Below, piece after piece: positions 12,901 through 24,383 of a stretch of DNA of 47,936 bases. Position 1 is the first letter of the stretch, and every line of letters begins with the position of its first letter. A program made the position numbers and the translations under genes. The stretch lies in assembly GCA_002633005.1 (NCBI GenBank), contig NMRA01000009.1, positions 1,522,761 to 1,570,696 of the forward strand. Reading direction: 5' to 3'. Source of the stretch: Phoronis australis. Its lineage: Eukaryota; Phoronida; Phoronidae. Below the pieces are notes generated by a model. It saw only the letters and a program-made list of their open reading frames with translations, did not search any database and was not told the origin of the DNA.

Positions 12901-15483
12901 GCTATTGTAACCCTGAGTCATCACTTCTCAGTGCCTCACAACAAGCAAATGAAGGTTCTTGGTGATCAGCTACTTCTTGATTATAATCTAAGTTGTAAGC
13001 TCAGTCCTTTATGGTGGTGGCAAATGAAATCAATAATTAATTGTGGATTCATAATTAGTTTCTCTGTTGAGGCGTATAATGCAAACAGAAATATATATGT
13101 TTTGTTTATGTTCCATGAATAGTAGACAGTTTACATCAAGTAAGAAACTGTTTCCAAATTACAGTAATCCCAAAATTTCCCAAAGTAAGGAAGGTGTTGG
13201 ACATGACACATTTTTCTCTCATTCAAGACTGGTGTAGTGTTTGATTATTCAGCTGTTGCCTAGCTGGCCTGTATCCAGGATTTCAAAAATAGGGTGTCCA
13301 AAATGGGGTTCCCAATATTCCAAGGCGTCCATGATTTCGATGCATAATCGCCACCCCCAGCAATACCCCCAGACACATACATTTTTTACAAAAAATGCAT
13401 AGACCAAGGTTTTTACATTTAAGTTTACAAAACAGCCTTCTGTAGTGAGCATTTTTACTAAAAAAAACTGGAGACCAAGACTTTACAATGCTATCAACCA
13501 AGTATGAGCATAGCAACATTGTATATACTTTGTATATACATTGTATATTTCTTCCTGCTTTGAAAAAACAGCCCCCAGTGTGAGCCTTCAGAGGCTTCCT
13601 AGTATTCATTACAATGTGTGAGTCCAAACTTGAAAGGTTCCTATTGACAGTGGGCTTCCAAATGATACAATGGGCGTCCTTGCCAGGGTGTCCAGATTAG
13701 TGCTAGGGCGTCCATTTGGACGTAGGCTGCATAAAGGCCTGCTGCCTAGTTGAGTATGTAAATCAGCACATAGTGGATGTTGATGTATAGGCAACTTGAA
13801 GCTTGTTTATCCATTGGTTTAAAACTTATTTGTGTTGATCAGGTGACTACAGGCATGTATGTGTATTGATTTTAAAAATGTCTTTTCGAAGACATATGGA
13901 AGATCCTGTTGTTCCCATCTCATTGTGATCCACAGCTTGAATGATCCAATTTTACACACTGCTTTAAAAATCCCACATTTCAATTCTCATTATTCTGGAG
14001 GCTCTTCCAAAGGAGGGGTTGATGGGGGACATGCTGCCAACTCGAATGGGTGCATAAGTTCAGGTAACGCATCAGGTAGGTAATTAAAAATGGCTGGTGA
14101 CGAGCATTAAAGGCATCTCCCACCATTGGTATTGTCCCAAATAGTTTTTTGACTTCACTTGAGTTTTATCTGGATTTTAAATCTCCTGGTCTTATATTGC
14201 ATGTAAAGTCATATCATCCTCTTTCGTTCCAATCAGCGCTATTAATTATTTGGAATTGAACACAGTCACTTTGGTAAGGCACGCTACATAATGTTGCATG
14301 TGCTTGTTTAGGCCGATGCGGTTATATTGAAACTGCACCTATCCAGAATTGGTTTGCACCTGGACAGGAACCATTTGAGTAAAACCGTGTCTCAAATTGA
14401 TATACAATAGGTAGGTGCACCCCATCTCTTTAAAATTTATGCTCACTTATTTGGGTGTGAGAACAACCTTGGGAATTAGTATAGACTCTCATAGTAGAGA
14501 CTTCTAAGTACCCCAATGTGAATGTTGCTTGTGCTTTGAGTTACCCAACTTTTGTAAACAGACGCTTATTCAAAGGAGGGTTAGGTGAAATAACCCTGTG
14601 TTCATCCCTGTATTTACGGGGTATGCGTGGAACATGCTTTGACACCAACAGTCATGATGGTGAGGAGCTGGTGGTGAAAATGACCCTTTCACAGACAGCA
14701 CATCTGTCTGGCTAAAATAGTAACATTTTCAAATTTTCACCTATCATGTGAACATAGAATAACTTATCGTGTGGACATAGTGTAACTCATCATGAGGACA
14801 TAAAATAATCATCACTTATTACTAGAATGTCAACTCCAACTTCAGTTCATTTGGTATTGCAATTTGATTGTTTTTATTGAGCAAGTTGAATATTGCTATT
14901 GTCATATTAATCAAAAATTTCTTTCCTTCAAAACTTATATGCTGTTCTGTTGGCTGTCATTTTCAGGCTACAAGCTGTTTATTGCATGTTTACATGAAAC
15001 TTCCCTAATTGAGCCTTGAGAATGCTATCTGAGTGATATTATAGGAAATGTGCTGTCAAACAAAGTCACTTAAAAAAATGTTCCATGCAGACTAGATTAT
15101 GGGTTGATGTCTGGTGAGGACATGGACCTGTACAAAGGAACACTCACCAGTGTCTGTAAGAAAAAACTTGGGTGCATTAGCTTATATGCAAAACTCTCGA
15201 GTTAAATATTCATTTTGGTTGTAGTCTTGTGTACCTAAATACATATTCTAGACCACAATGAATTAAAAGGGCAGTTAACACATGATCTTACTGGCATGTA
15301 CATTGCATGTTGACATAGTGACAAATGTCACTGGCTAGTCTGGCTCAAATCTCTAATGACAAGTCTGCTGATTTAAAACAGCATCCTCTGATGCATAAAT
15401 ATCCTTATGTCATATGGGCTAGTGCTTGTCAAGAGTTGCAGTCTTACAGCTGTTGTTGATCTCTTTATAATTGTTCATTTCAG
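9949..15483. other. Upstream region or first intron(s) of the calcium-sensor gene; no certain exon
   Basis: Because the first coding exon is preceded by a splice acceptor, at least one untranslated exon and the promoter must lie upstream, here or before the window. I cannot place them. Overlapping open frames at 9928-10339 show no known domain. Sequence around 13270-13760 repeats 'gtgtcca' and 'ggcgtcca' phrases and looks repeat-derived. Possible exon-like islands near 14001-14075 and 15090-15170 are described in the findings. Confidence 0.3.
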
Positions 15484-15539
15484 AGTCTGCTTGTGACTGG
15501 GGTGCTTGGTGTAGGTGACGACATCTGTTGAGTTGCACC

Positions 15540-15917
15540 ATGGGTAAACAGAACAGTAAGCTGAAGCCGGAGGTGCTGGAAGATTTGCGACAGAACACAG
15601 AATTCAGCGAGGTGGAAATACAGGAGTGGTACAAAGGCTTCCTTAAGGACTGTCCGAGTGGACACCTCTCTGTGGAAGAATTCAAGAAAATCTATGGCAA
15701 TTTTTTCCCCTATGGTGATGCATCAAAATTTGCCGAGCACGTGTTCCGGACATTTGACACCAACGGGGATGGAACAATCGACTTCAGGGAGTTCATCTGT
15801 GCTTTGAGCGTAACATCAAGAGGCAAGCTTGAGCAGAAATTGCGATGGGCGTTTAGCATGTATGATTTGGATGGTAATGGTTATATTTCAAGGCAGGAGA
15901 TGTTGGAAATAGTAACA
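15540..15917 (+). CDS. NCALD-like: Neurocalcin/hippocalcin-type neuronal calcium sensor, coding exon 1 (residues 1-126)
   Basis: Encodes the N-terminal two thirds of a visinin-like calcium sensor, a myristoyl-switch EF-hand protein that binds membranes and modulates targets when calcium rises. The start at 15540 sits in a good Kozak context (gcaccATGG) and gives MGKQNSKL, the family's N-myristoylation signal with Gly2. EF1 is degenerate as in the family (Cys38-Pro39). EF2 is D73[11 protein letters not shown]84 and EF3 is D109[11 protein letters not shown]120, both with calcium ligands intact. The exon probably starts at 15484 after a pyrimidine-rich acceptor (ttcatttcag), giving a 56-base 5' UTR segment. 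It ends at 15917 with donor gtaagt in phase 0. Translation past 15917 is intron. Cys87 replaces the usual Ile in FIIALS, and Thr126 sits where vertebrate proteins have Gln. Hippocalcin versus neurocalcin cannot be separated by eye. Confidence 0.96.
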
Positions 15918-16356
15918 GTAAGTGGTGGTATTGGCAAGATAGCACGTGGAAGTGCAGTCATTTGAAAATTGTTGTTTGTGATTTTTATGAAAATTTGTCT
16001 TTGTCTGTCAACACGATGGGCAAAACCCATGAAAAAGAGCACTACAGGATTTGAAAATGAATCGGAAAATTTTTGTTTTAAATTTCATTAATTTTCAATG
16101 GCAAGAAATATTGTCAATTTTTTTTGAAAATTGCTGGAGCTACACGTGTTTGACTAGTTCACACGAATTCCCTTGATCTAGTATACTTCTCTATATTACA
16201 GTTTAAGGTTCTGGGAATATGTGTTAAGCAGAGCATGAGCTCCTAAAAGATTTTCTTAAAAGTCAGACCGGTATTTACCCGCAGAGTCATTTAGGGTGAA
16301 TGTTGGTAGTGCCATAGGGTGCAAAGGGGCCCTGTGTCCTGTGCTACTCCTCCAAG

Positions 16357-16386
16357 AAAGGACCCCCATCTAAAAGGGGGTCCTTT
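16357..16386. repeat. Perfect 11 bp inverted repeat
   Basis: aaaggaccccc at 16357-16367 is followed after 8 bases by gggggtccttt at 16376-16386. It is a short compact palindrome in the intron and may be a terminal or internal part of a decayed element. Confidence 0.75.
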
Positions 16387-17127
16387 AATATGAAAGGCAT
16401 GCTGCCCAAATACTCTAATGTGAAAGGCTATCTCAATAAAATATTGTTTCCATTATCGGGCCTCCATCTTTCCATCCTTGGGTCACCTTCTGTAAAATAA
16501 AAGGTTGTACATTTCACAAAGGCAGAAAAAGGGAGGCAAGTGATTGGCCCCCTAAAGGGATAAGTGAAACAGTAAAAGGGAAACAATGGATGTCATCTGC
16601 TCGCCCCAGTTTCAATAAAATAATAGAAAAAGGAACGACTATTATTATTCCTTGCCAGAGAGCGGTTCCTGGAAAAATATGTCTTTGCATTCCCCAAAAA
16701 ATTATCTTCTTGAATTTAAAAATCTGGATCAATTCACTCTAGAAAAATCTATGCATAATTTTCTCAAAGTAAGTAACTATGCAAAATTTTTAAAGCTTTG
16801 GTCCCCTTCACAAAATGTGTCTTGGCCAGGGTTCCCAAAGAATAAATTCAGCACTGCTAGATGGCAAATATTCTCTAAATTTTTCTTTCCTACACATGTT
16901 GTTGTTTTGTCCTTTTTTTACTTGTCCCGCCCCACGCAGGTCGTTATGAAGGTTCCCCATCACGCCTGTTTATTGGGGGGCACGTACCCTCCCACCACCC
17001 TCATGTCCTACTTCCCTCGCCCTCCACTTTTCGACTGCTAAAATGTCCATGAACATCATTTTTTATGCTTTCACGTGTAACTACTTGGCATCATCGCTAA
17101 ATTTGTAGTCAGTTATCGTAGTCCTGC

Positions 17128-17164
17128 ATTTTGAGAACCAGTTTCCTCCACTGGTTCTCAAAAT
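17128..17164. repeat. Perfect 15 bp hairpin with 7-base loop
   Basis: attttgagaaccagt (17128-17142), loop ttcctcc, then actggttctcaaaat (17150-17164). The stem is uninterrupted. A similar phrase, attttgagaagcagttt, occurs near 8760, which suggests a dispersed element end rather than a unique hairpin RNA. Confidence 0.75.
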
Positions 17165-17474
17165 CCCGGACGCATTTAGGGGACTGTTGCTACTAAACCT
17201 CGTTCTGAGTAACATTTCAAATCAAAATTGCTCTCAGACTTACAAAAATCTTTTGTTTCCCGGGCCCCACTTTTGCTACTCTGTGACGGGTTGGTAAATA
17301 CTTTTTCTGCTTTTCATTTTCATTTTGTGCTCATTTTTGCTCTTACAAATAGAAAAGAATCTATTTTGTCATATTTCAGGAATCAATAAAAAATGTATTG
17401 AACTGTGAACATATTTGACAGCTGGTTCTGCAGGGAAAAAACTTAATTTCAGTTTATTTCGGACCAGTTTTATG

Positions 17475-18989
17475 ATTTTTATGCGCCCACATATTTATAT
17501 GTGGACGCATTATGCCGTCAGCTCCGTCCGTCCGTCCGGGCGGCGTCCGTCCGGCGTCTGGCGTCCGCTGCTTTATCTCCAAAACCCTTTTACATACGTT
17601 CATGAAATTTGGCACATATGTTCCATTCATGAATGGGACGGCATGTGCGAACTTTCGGACGGATCCGACTACCGGTGTGCCCCCTAGTGGCAATTTTGTT
17701 TTTTACGCTTACCTTTGTATCTTCAAAAGTCCTGAACGGATTTTCATGAAATTTGGTATGTAGGTACCTATTAGTGAGATGACGCCATCCGCCTGTTTTC
17801 AGATGGATTCGACATAGTTTGCGCCACATAGTGGCCATTTTTAGTGTTTTCGAGTCTGTTTTTGTGCGTCCTCCCCTCTATCAACCAAACTGCTCAAAGG
17901 ATGATTGTGAAAATTGGCATGTATATGCTTACTATGTAGAGGACGGTTGACGATGATTTTCCGACAATTTCGACTACTGTGGCGCTTCCTAGTGACAGTT
18001 TTTTTGTTTTTTTTTGCGCCTATGGCTGTATCTCCTAAACCGTTTGCAGGATCTTTACGAAATTGTGTAAGTATATTTATATGATGTTAACAACAGAAGA
18101 TGACGACTTTTGGATGGATCCGACTACCGGTGTGCCCCCTAGTGGCAATTTTAATTTTTTTACGCTTACCTTTGTGTCTTCAAAAGTCCTGAACGGATTT
18201 TCATGAAATTTGGTATGTGGACACTTATTAGTGAGATGACGTTATCCTCCCGTTTTTGGATGGATTCGACCTAGTTTGCGACACCCAATGGCCATTTTTA
18301 CTGTTTTTGAGTCTGTTTTTTGGCATCCACCCCTCTATCAACCAAACTGCTATAAGTATGATTGTGAAAATTGGCAGGTATGTTCTTACTATGAAGAGGA
18401 TGGTTGACGCTGAATTTCCCATGACTTTGATTACTGTGGCGCCTCCTAGTGGCAGTTTTTTTTGCACCCATGGCTGTATCTCCCAAACCGTTTGCAGGAT
18501 CTTTACTAAATTTAGCAAGTCTCTTTATGTGATGTTAACAATGGACGATGACGACTTTAGGATGATTCTGACTACCGGTATGCCTCTAGTGGCAATTTTA
18601 GTATTTTACATTGACCTCTGTATTTTCATAGGTCTTCAGGTGTATACTTTGTGTTACTTCGTGACTATGAAGGAAAAGTTCCAAGTGGAAATTTGTTTCT
18701 GGCATTCTAATGCTGTGCTAATCTCGTTGGTAAATTTGTTTTTAATTCTATGTTTCTGTGGTGCTTTAAGCAACTGATGTATAGGATGTGCTTGTATCAT
18801 GAAGATCACTCACATTTTGCCCCTAGCCTATATTGAGGAGACAATGACCTTGCCTTTCCATTTTGCAAAGTACAACATACTACATATATGCCCTCTACTG
18901 GCCACTTGATGGTACCAATAAACAACCCTAGAAGGATACCGTATACGGTGCAATTGTGGGCGCATTTCAACGCTCTGCGTTGCTCTTGT
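17475..18989 (+). mobile_element. Non-autonomous Helentron/HINE-like element with ~150 bp tandem monomers (+ copy)
   Basis: The left end has a near-perfect hairpin (tgcgcccacata..tatgtggacgca) and then a GTCC-rich block (17523-17565). The core is made of related ~150 bp monomers. Three variants follow each other and the trio recurs: gactaccggtgtgcccccta at about 17665 and 18120, and a similar phrase at about 18570, a period of about 450. Each variant carries a CTAGTGGC/ATAGTGGC-CA.TTTT phrase. The right end has tgtgggcgcat (18955-18965), the exact inverse of atgcgcccaca at 17481-17491. A 6 bp hairpin, caacgctctgcgttg (18968-18982), and ctcttgt follow. Subterminal inverted repeats, a minisatellite core and a 3' hairpin are known features of Helentron-associated elements, but the assignment is inference. 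No protein is encoded. It lies inside the calcium-sensor intron in the gene's sense direction. Confidence 0.7.
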
Positions 18990-21900
18990 AGTTAATGCGT
19001 GCATATATGCAGAATAAAAAGGTTCTAAACTCAAATAACGATAGTCTGACAGATTTCTTTGCATCACAAAGTAATGTTTCTAAATACTCAAAATTTCACA
19101 GCAATTGATTCACATAGTGTCAGTCAGTGACTATTGGATGTTACTAACACACAATTGTTTTTGAGTTGTTTTTGATCAAAAGTTGTGTTCACAAGTGTTT
19201 AAGTATTCAGTTTTGAACTGTTGAGAATATATCAGGCCAAAAACACAAAGTTGGTTCTGGTCTTTTTGTCTACTCATTTTAAGACCAGTAGTCACCAACT
19301 AAATAAAAAACACGCTGGCCTGCACCAAGGCAAAAAGGCACATAAGCAAGGCTATGTAAGCCAGACTTGAAACACCATGAATTGCTGAAGCACATCATTT
19401 TTGCTACTCTCTGGTGACTTTCTTTTTTTCAAAAAGTGAGCAACCACCCACACTCGGTTTTCAAAAAAAAACCCGACCAGTCCAACTTCTTTTTGGCTTA
19501 AAGTTGCATTGGCTCCACTGAATTAAGATATGCCAACATTTCATTGAAGGCCATTCATGTGTGAAGGCAGGATTAGGTCTAATTTTAGGTGCTCTTCAAT
19601 CCATCAATCAGAGCTTCCTAAAGAATCATTTCTCAGCAAGATCACTGTTACCAATGTGTATTTCTATCACAATTGTCTTTTTCAAGAGTCTAATTGATGA
19701 ATTGCTGTTATATGGCAAGTCCATTAGCTGCAATTGTGGTGGCTAACTGTGTCTGTGTTGGCTAACTGTTATTAAGTGGTGAATCTGAGGACATTGTGAA
19801 ATATTGACCTTGCTTGATTAGCTCAGTGCTGTCACCATTCTGATCAATACTTTGCCTCATCCAGACATATTATTCACGGTTGCATGCTATTTGTCATCCT
19901 TTTCAAAGCAGTTGCCGATTATACAAACTAAGCAGTTTAAAAGATTTTTATTTATTAACCATTTTGTGCCAAACTGAGTTGTAGGTCTTGTATATCATTT
20001 CCCTTTCTAATGTCAATACACGTTTTCATGGAATTCTTGAACATGTGAAATCTAAAAAATTGCTGAAAGAGGCTATTGTATTCACCCAATCTCCTGGGGT
20101 TCTCTTTCAAATAAGGAGTACCATATGTTCAATCAATATGGAGATCACCTACCTACTTAATTACCGTAATTTCTGGACACAATATCCCAAAGCCAAATTG
20201 CTCATTGTGGCAATGATGCAAATCCGCTAATTACCCACCTGAGGTGACACCCCTAAGGAAGAAATTCTCACCTGAGGTAGCGGGACATCCCTACACCACG
20301 GGCTTGCAACAGTGAACTACAACAGTGGCAAGGTTGAACTATGAGTTTTCTTGCCCTTTCACTGGTTTTTAGTTTTTGGCTTGGTTTTATACACTGCATT
20401 TCTGCCAGACAATACCACTTTTACAAAGGGCTGGATGCTTGGTTCCAAATGTGGAACCTGGGTTACTTGCATTAAGAAATTAATGGTTTAAAAATTTTCT
20501 GCTATTTTGTATTTAATTTTTAGTTGTTTTTTGATGTTTTATGATGAACAAACATCCGAGCATCTTTTTGTTTGGACAAATACTTTCTAATTGCAAATCT
20601 TCATCATTGCTTACCAAAGTGTCTGTTTTTGATTCGGATGTTCATAAAATTCAGGATAGCTGTAGCTGTCCAATCATAAACAGTAATTTTGTAACTATCC
20701 ACTTACAATACTACTATTATAACACTGTTTTGCACAGCACTCTCGCTCTGTGTGGAAAACCTGCTGAAAAAACACTTGAAGGAGTTTGACCTTTTATTAT
20801 GAAGACTCGGAGTAAACTACCAATGTTTGAGTAGTAACTGGAGATGCAACATTAGTTCAATTTTAACCTTAATTTCCTGCATTGTATGTATACAATCCCC
20901 ATTGTGCATTTTTCAGTGACTCGTTTGCATAAATTCAAGAAAGGTCAAAGAATTAACGCTTTTTCTATCTGTTGAACTTGACAAAATTTGAGCCGGATAA
21001 GTACACTACTAAACGAGAAAATCTATATGTAAAATGGTTCGTGAAGCCTGCAGTCTCCATTTTGTGGCCATATAATAATCATGCTGATGTGCTTAAAATT
21101 CAATAAGATTTAATGGGTGAAGCAATAATGCGTGAACTTTGATTTATGTTGTTTTTTCCATGCATGACATTTCTCAAACAGAAGTTGCTTTGTTGAATGT
21201 AAATCTGTGCTTGGGGACCATGTATATGTCAATATTTTTGGTTAGATAGTGAAGCTGTTATGAAGCCACACCATAAATAATTCAGTGGTTGATCTTGAAT
21301 AGCTGATTTTCGAAATAGCGCGCCATTGAACTTCTCTATTCCACCAGATGGCGATCAAGTCTTTGGTGGACAGGCTTTCAGATTCATCTATACATCCCAT
21401 GTAATGTGGGTGAGAGGTACCTTTCCTGCTATCAGAATGCCAGCAAGTTTCTACTGCTGTTCGGTGGGGTGTACTAATTGTTTACAGAAAAGTCAAACCT
21501 ATTGAAATATCCATGGATGAAGCACATCACAATGCAAACGTTTCCCATTGTGAAAAAATCTGCGCCCTGCGAAGTTGGTGAAGTAAGGAAATTTCGATCT
21601 CTGACGATATTAGTGAAGTTAACCTAATCAAACACTGGGAGGGGCTGACATTAAAGTGGGATTTGTTCCTTTGTTAGAGTAATGAAACACTATGTAAAAA
21701 TATTGAATTTCTGTCCACCAAATCTGAGTTGGGATCAAGCAAAAGTCACTTTCACACTCTCATTACTTTAGAGACGTCCATTATGAAAAGTTTGCTTTTG
21801 GGACCTTTCCATTGAGCATCATTGCAGAGGTGTGGTGGAGTGTATTTAAGTGATCACTACTACTTGTCTTGAGGGACTGATATGCAGATTAAAGGGTTCC

Positions 21901-22768
21901 CACCTTCCCATCCTTTGGGTACAAACAAAAAGGTGCCGCCATGCCATTTTTAGAAGCATCATATTACGGTTTGTTTTGTGCAAGTTGTGTTCCATGGTGC
22001 TCTCATGAAAATATAAATCTACAGATTGATGATAACCACTCACAAGGTGTTGCATGGAATTGATGAATTGTATCAAATGAGCTTGGATCAACCACTGACA
22101 GCTTTATGGGGTGTACCATTTATAAACGGCATTGTATTGTTGATGGCTGCAAGCCACCTGGCTTTTTGTTTGATAAATGTCTCGAATATCAATAGTACCA
22201 TATCCATTCTGGCTGCTGAACCAAGAGGCAATTGGTAGATCAGTAATTGCCATGTGCTGTGATTGTGGTTATCCAGATCACTCAAGAATGGAAAGGTCTA
22301 TTTACTTCAAGCACCAGTCCTGGTCTGGCCACAAGTTGTAATGATCATCTTACAAGCAAACCTCAACATCGATAAGATCTCCTAGAATTGGTGAAAATAG
22401 GTGTTATTATTTTGGAAAGAGTTATTCCTGAATCTGCAGCTGCACCTCCCTGCTCGTTACTTGGATGAGCCCTCAGGGATAAGACTAAACCTAAGCACAG
22501 TGCATTGTCAAGCAACACAACCAACTCTGAACTTTGAAATACCCGTATGTCTGATTTGTCATTGTAAAAATTCTGGTATAGACGGTCTTAGTTTGAATGG
22601 GAAAAATGTACCCACAGTTAGCATTTTTATCACACTGACATACGTTTTTTATTGAATCATCAGATATGATGGAACTATTTTTTCATATCAAGTGCCCCAT
22701 AGATGTGAAATTGAGGAAGACTCGTCAAAACCTATACCAAGCCTTGTGCACAAGCTTATAAACAGGGA

Positions 22769-22785
22769 GTGTGTGTGTGTGTGTG
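22769..22785 (+). repeat. (GT)n microsatellite
   Basis: About eight uninterrupted GT units lie within the calcium-sensor intron. Confidence 0.9.
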
Positions 22786-23372
22786 GGCCTATGTTTACAA
22801 CTACAGCCAACATTTCTTATATGGTAGTGAGTTCATTGTCCACAATCACATGGATTTTCTATTTGACAGTGATATTCAAATACTTAAAAGTTCACAAGTT
22901 TTGTTCATTCATTTTTTGCTATACTGAAAAATCTTTGATGCAAAAGAAGAAAATTTCATTTCTATATAAGGAATCGAACTGACTCGTATTTTTGGTATTA
23001 TTAAAGCAATACAAAGTTAGAATACATACTACTTTAGTCATTCACTGTACTGCATTGTGCAAAAATTCATTTATAAAAATTGTGTGCTCAGAAATTTTTT
23101 TAACAAACATCTTATTACATATATTTATTTAAAGCTACATTAAATTGCCAAATGAATGCTTTTTGTCGAAAACCAAGTTTTTATTTAGGTCATTGACTGA
23201 AATAAAATTGGTCTTATATTGTTCCCTACTCAGTTTAGAAGTGATTTCTGTGCTGAAGAAGAACTGTCTGTTCTATAGTTAGAAGTGATAGTTTGTTATT
23301 TCATTAGGCCAAGCTGTGAGGCCAATGTCTGCATTGTCCAATACAGCACTTATTTACTTGTGGTAATTGCAG

Positions 23373-23431
23373 ATAGAGCTAAGACAATCTTGGAAATGCT
23401 GAAAAAACTTTATGAGGATTTGATACCTGCA
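23373..23431 (+). other. Exon-like segment in the calcium-sensor intron (possible alternative exon)
   Basis: A 59-base segment is bounded by an acceptor-like ggtaattgcag and a donor-like gtgagt. In one frame it reads RAKTILEMLKKLYEDLIPA, an amphipathic, protein-like helix. Fifty-nine bases is not a multiple of three, so a simple cassette between the two phase-0 exons would shift the frame. It could be a phase 1-0 exon of another transcript. It could also be an alternative first exon whose ATG (MLKKLYED...) reads in frame into 24186. I do not recognise a matching family, and chance is a real possibility. Confidence 0.25.
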
Positions 23432-24185
23432 GTGAGTACAAATTCAAAAATCGCAAATAGTGAAAACAAGTGTCGAAACACTCTAACTGCATGTGGAGCT
23501 GTTTGACTGTGTTGCTTTTATCTTTAACATCAAATTTCCTATGAATACTCTTTGCAGTGTTTCACATGTAACCACATTTTCACAGTCCTTTAAATCACAG
23601 TTCAGGGACTCAAGTAAACTACAGATCAGAAAACAGCACGTAGATTTTTGTTGAAAGCCACAACGTAAAATTGGCCTCGGCTCATTTCTTTCTTAGATGA
23701 GAAGTGACAGTTTGTTATGCCGTGAGACTATGCTCGTCACTTAGAATCACACGCTGTTGCAAGCCAACATTTACTGCCTAATCTCGAGCAATAACGAATT
23801 GTCAGTTCTTTCCAAGACCTGAAATCACCTCAGTCTAATCCGATTAAGGGACAATTTACTGGGCCTAAATAAAAATTGTACCTGTGAAGCCAGGTGTGTT
23901 TATAGTCACTCCATTAACCTGCGTTTGAAACAAATGTTTTGATGGACTACCTGCCGCGTGATTGACTATGCTCTTGTTTGTGTGTCATTCAATATCAGTT
24001 AACGCTCAACAGGGACTGATTAACATGACGGTGATTACGGGCATTGTAATTAAAATAATCAGCATTTGCCAGTGATGTTCTTGATAGACTAATTGTTTTC
24101 GCTTGCTCTTAAAAACTAGAAAAGTTCGAAAGTGAAAACATGCAGTTTAATGCATATTTCAAATCTAGATGTTAAATACTTGTAG

Positions 24186-24383
24186 GCAATCTACAAAATG
24201 GTTGGTACAGTCATGAAGATGCCTGAAGATGAGTCAACGCCTGAGAAGAGAACAGACAAGATTTTCCGTCAAATGGATAAAAACTTTGACGGGAAGTTAT
24301 CTTTGGATGAGTTCATCGAGGGAGCTCGAAGTGACCCGTCAATCGTGAGACTGTTGCAATGTGATCCAAATTCCAGCAGTTGA
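24186..24383 (+). CDS. NCALD-like: Neurocalcin/hippocalcin-type calcium sensor, coding exon 2 (residues 127-191, stop)
   Basis: Continues the protein of 15540-15917 after an 8.3 kb phase-0 intron. The acceptor is ttgtag immediately before GCA ATC TAC AAA ATG, so the true exon starts 12 bases before the first ATG. It encodes [20 protein letters not shown], then EF4 D157[11 protein letters not shown]168 with ligands intact, then [11 protein letters not shown]. The protein ends in PNSSS, slightly shorter than vertebrate members (191 versus 193 aa) and without their final Gln-Phe. This single exon covers what is split between two exons in vertebrate relatives (from memory of the family), so an intron has been lost or gained. 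The combined frame has no internal stop. Confidence 0.96.
   Translation, partial: AIYKMVGTVMKMPEDESTPEKRTDKIFRQMDKNFDGKLSLDEFIEGARSDPSIVRLLQCDPNSSS

Larger units (their letters stand above)
15918..17474 (+). other. Intron of the calcium-sensor gene, 5' part
   Basis: Intronic sequence after donor gtaagt. It contains two strong hairpins (16357-16386 and 17128-17164, listed separately). Open frames at 16514-16732 and 16652-17041 have low-complexity composition and no recognisable domain. Confidence 0.7.
18990..24185 (+). other. Intron of the calcium-sensor gene, 3' part
   Basis: Mostly AT-rich intronic sequence. It holds a GT microsatellite at 22769-22785 and an exon-like segment at 23373-23431 (listed separately). 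Segments near 23274-23310 and 23695-23730 resemble each other (agaagtga.agtttgttat) and may be a local duplication. The intron ends with ttgtag at 24180-24185. Confidence 0.7.

Noticed and set aside
15528-15539. Upstream start (TTG) for the calcium sensor
   Set aside because: TTG is not a likely eukaryotic start. The ATG at 15540 gives the conserved MGKQNSKL myristoylation signal in good Kozak context.
15918-15965. C-terminal extension of calcium-sensor exon 1 ([11 protein letters not shown]...)
   Set aside because: It begins exactly at a consensus donor gtaagt and departs from the family sequence; it is intron.
16357-16386. Bacterial-type terminator hairpin
   Set aside because: Animal intronic context; no transcription unit ends here.
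17415-18777. Host protein-coding genes in the overlapping open frames
   Set aside because: They read through the tandem monomers on both strands and recur in the other repeat copies; no domain is recognisable.
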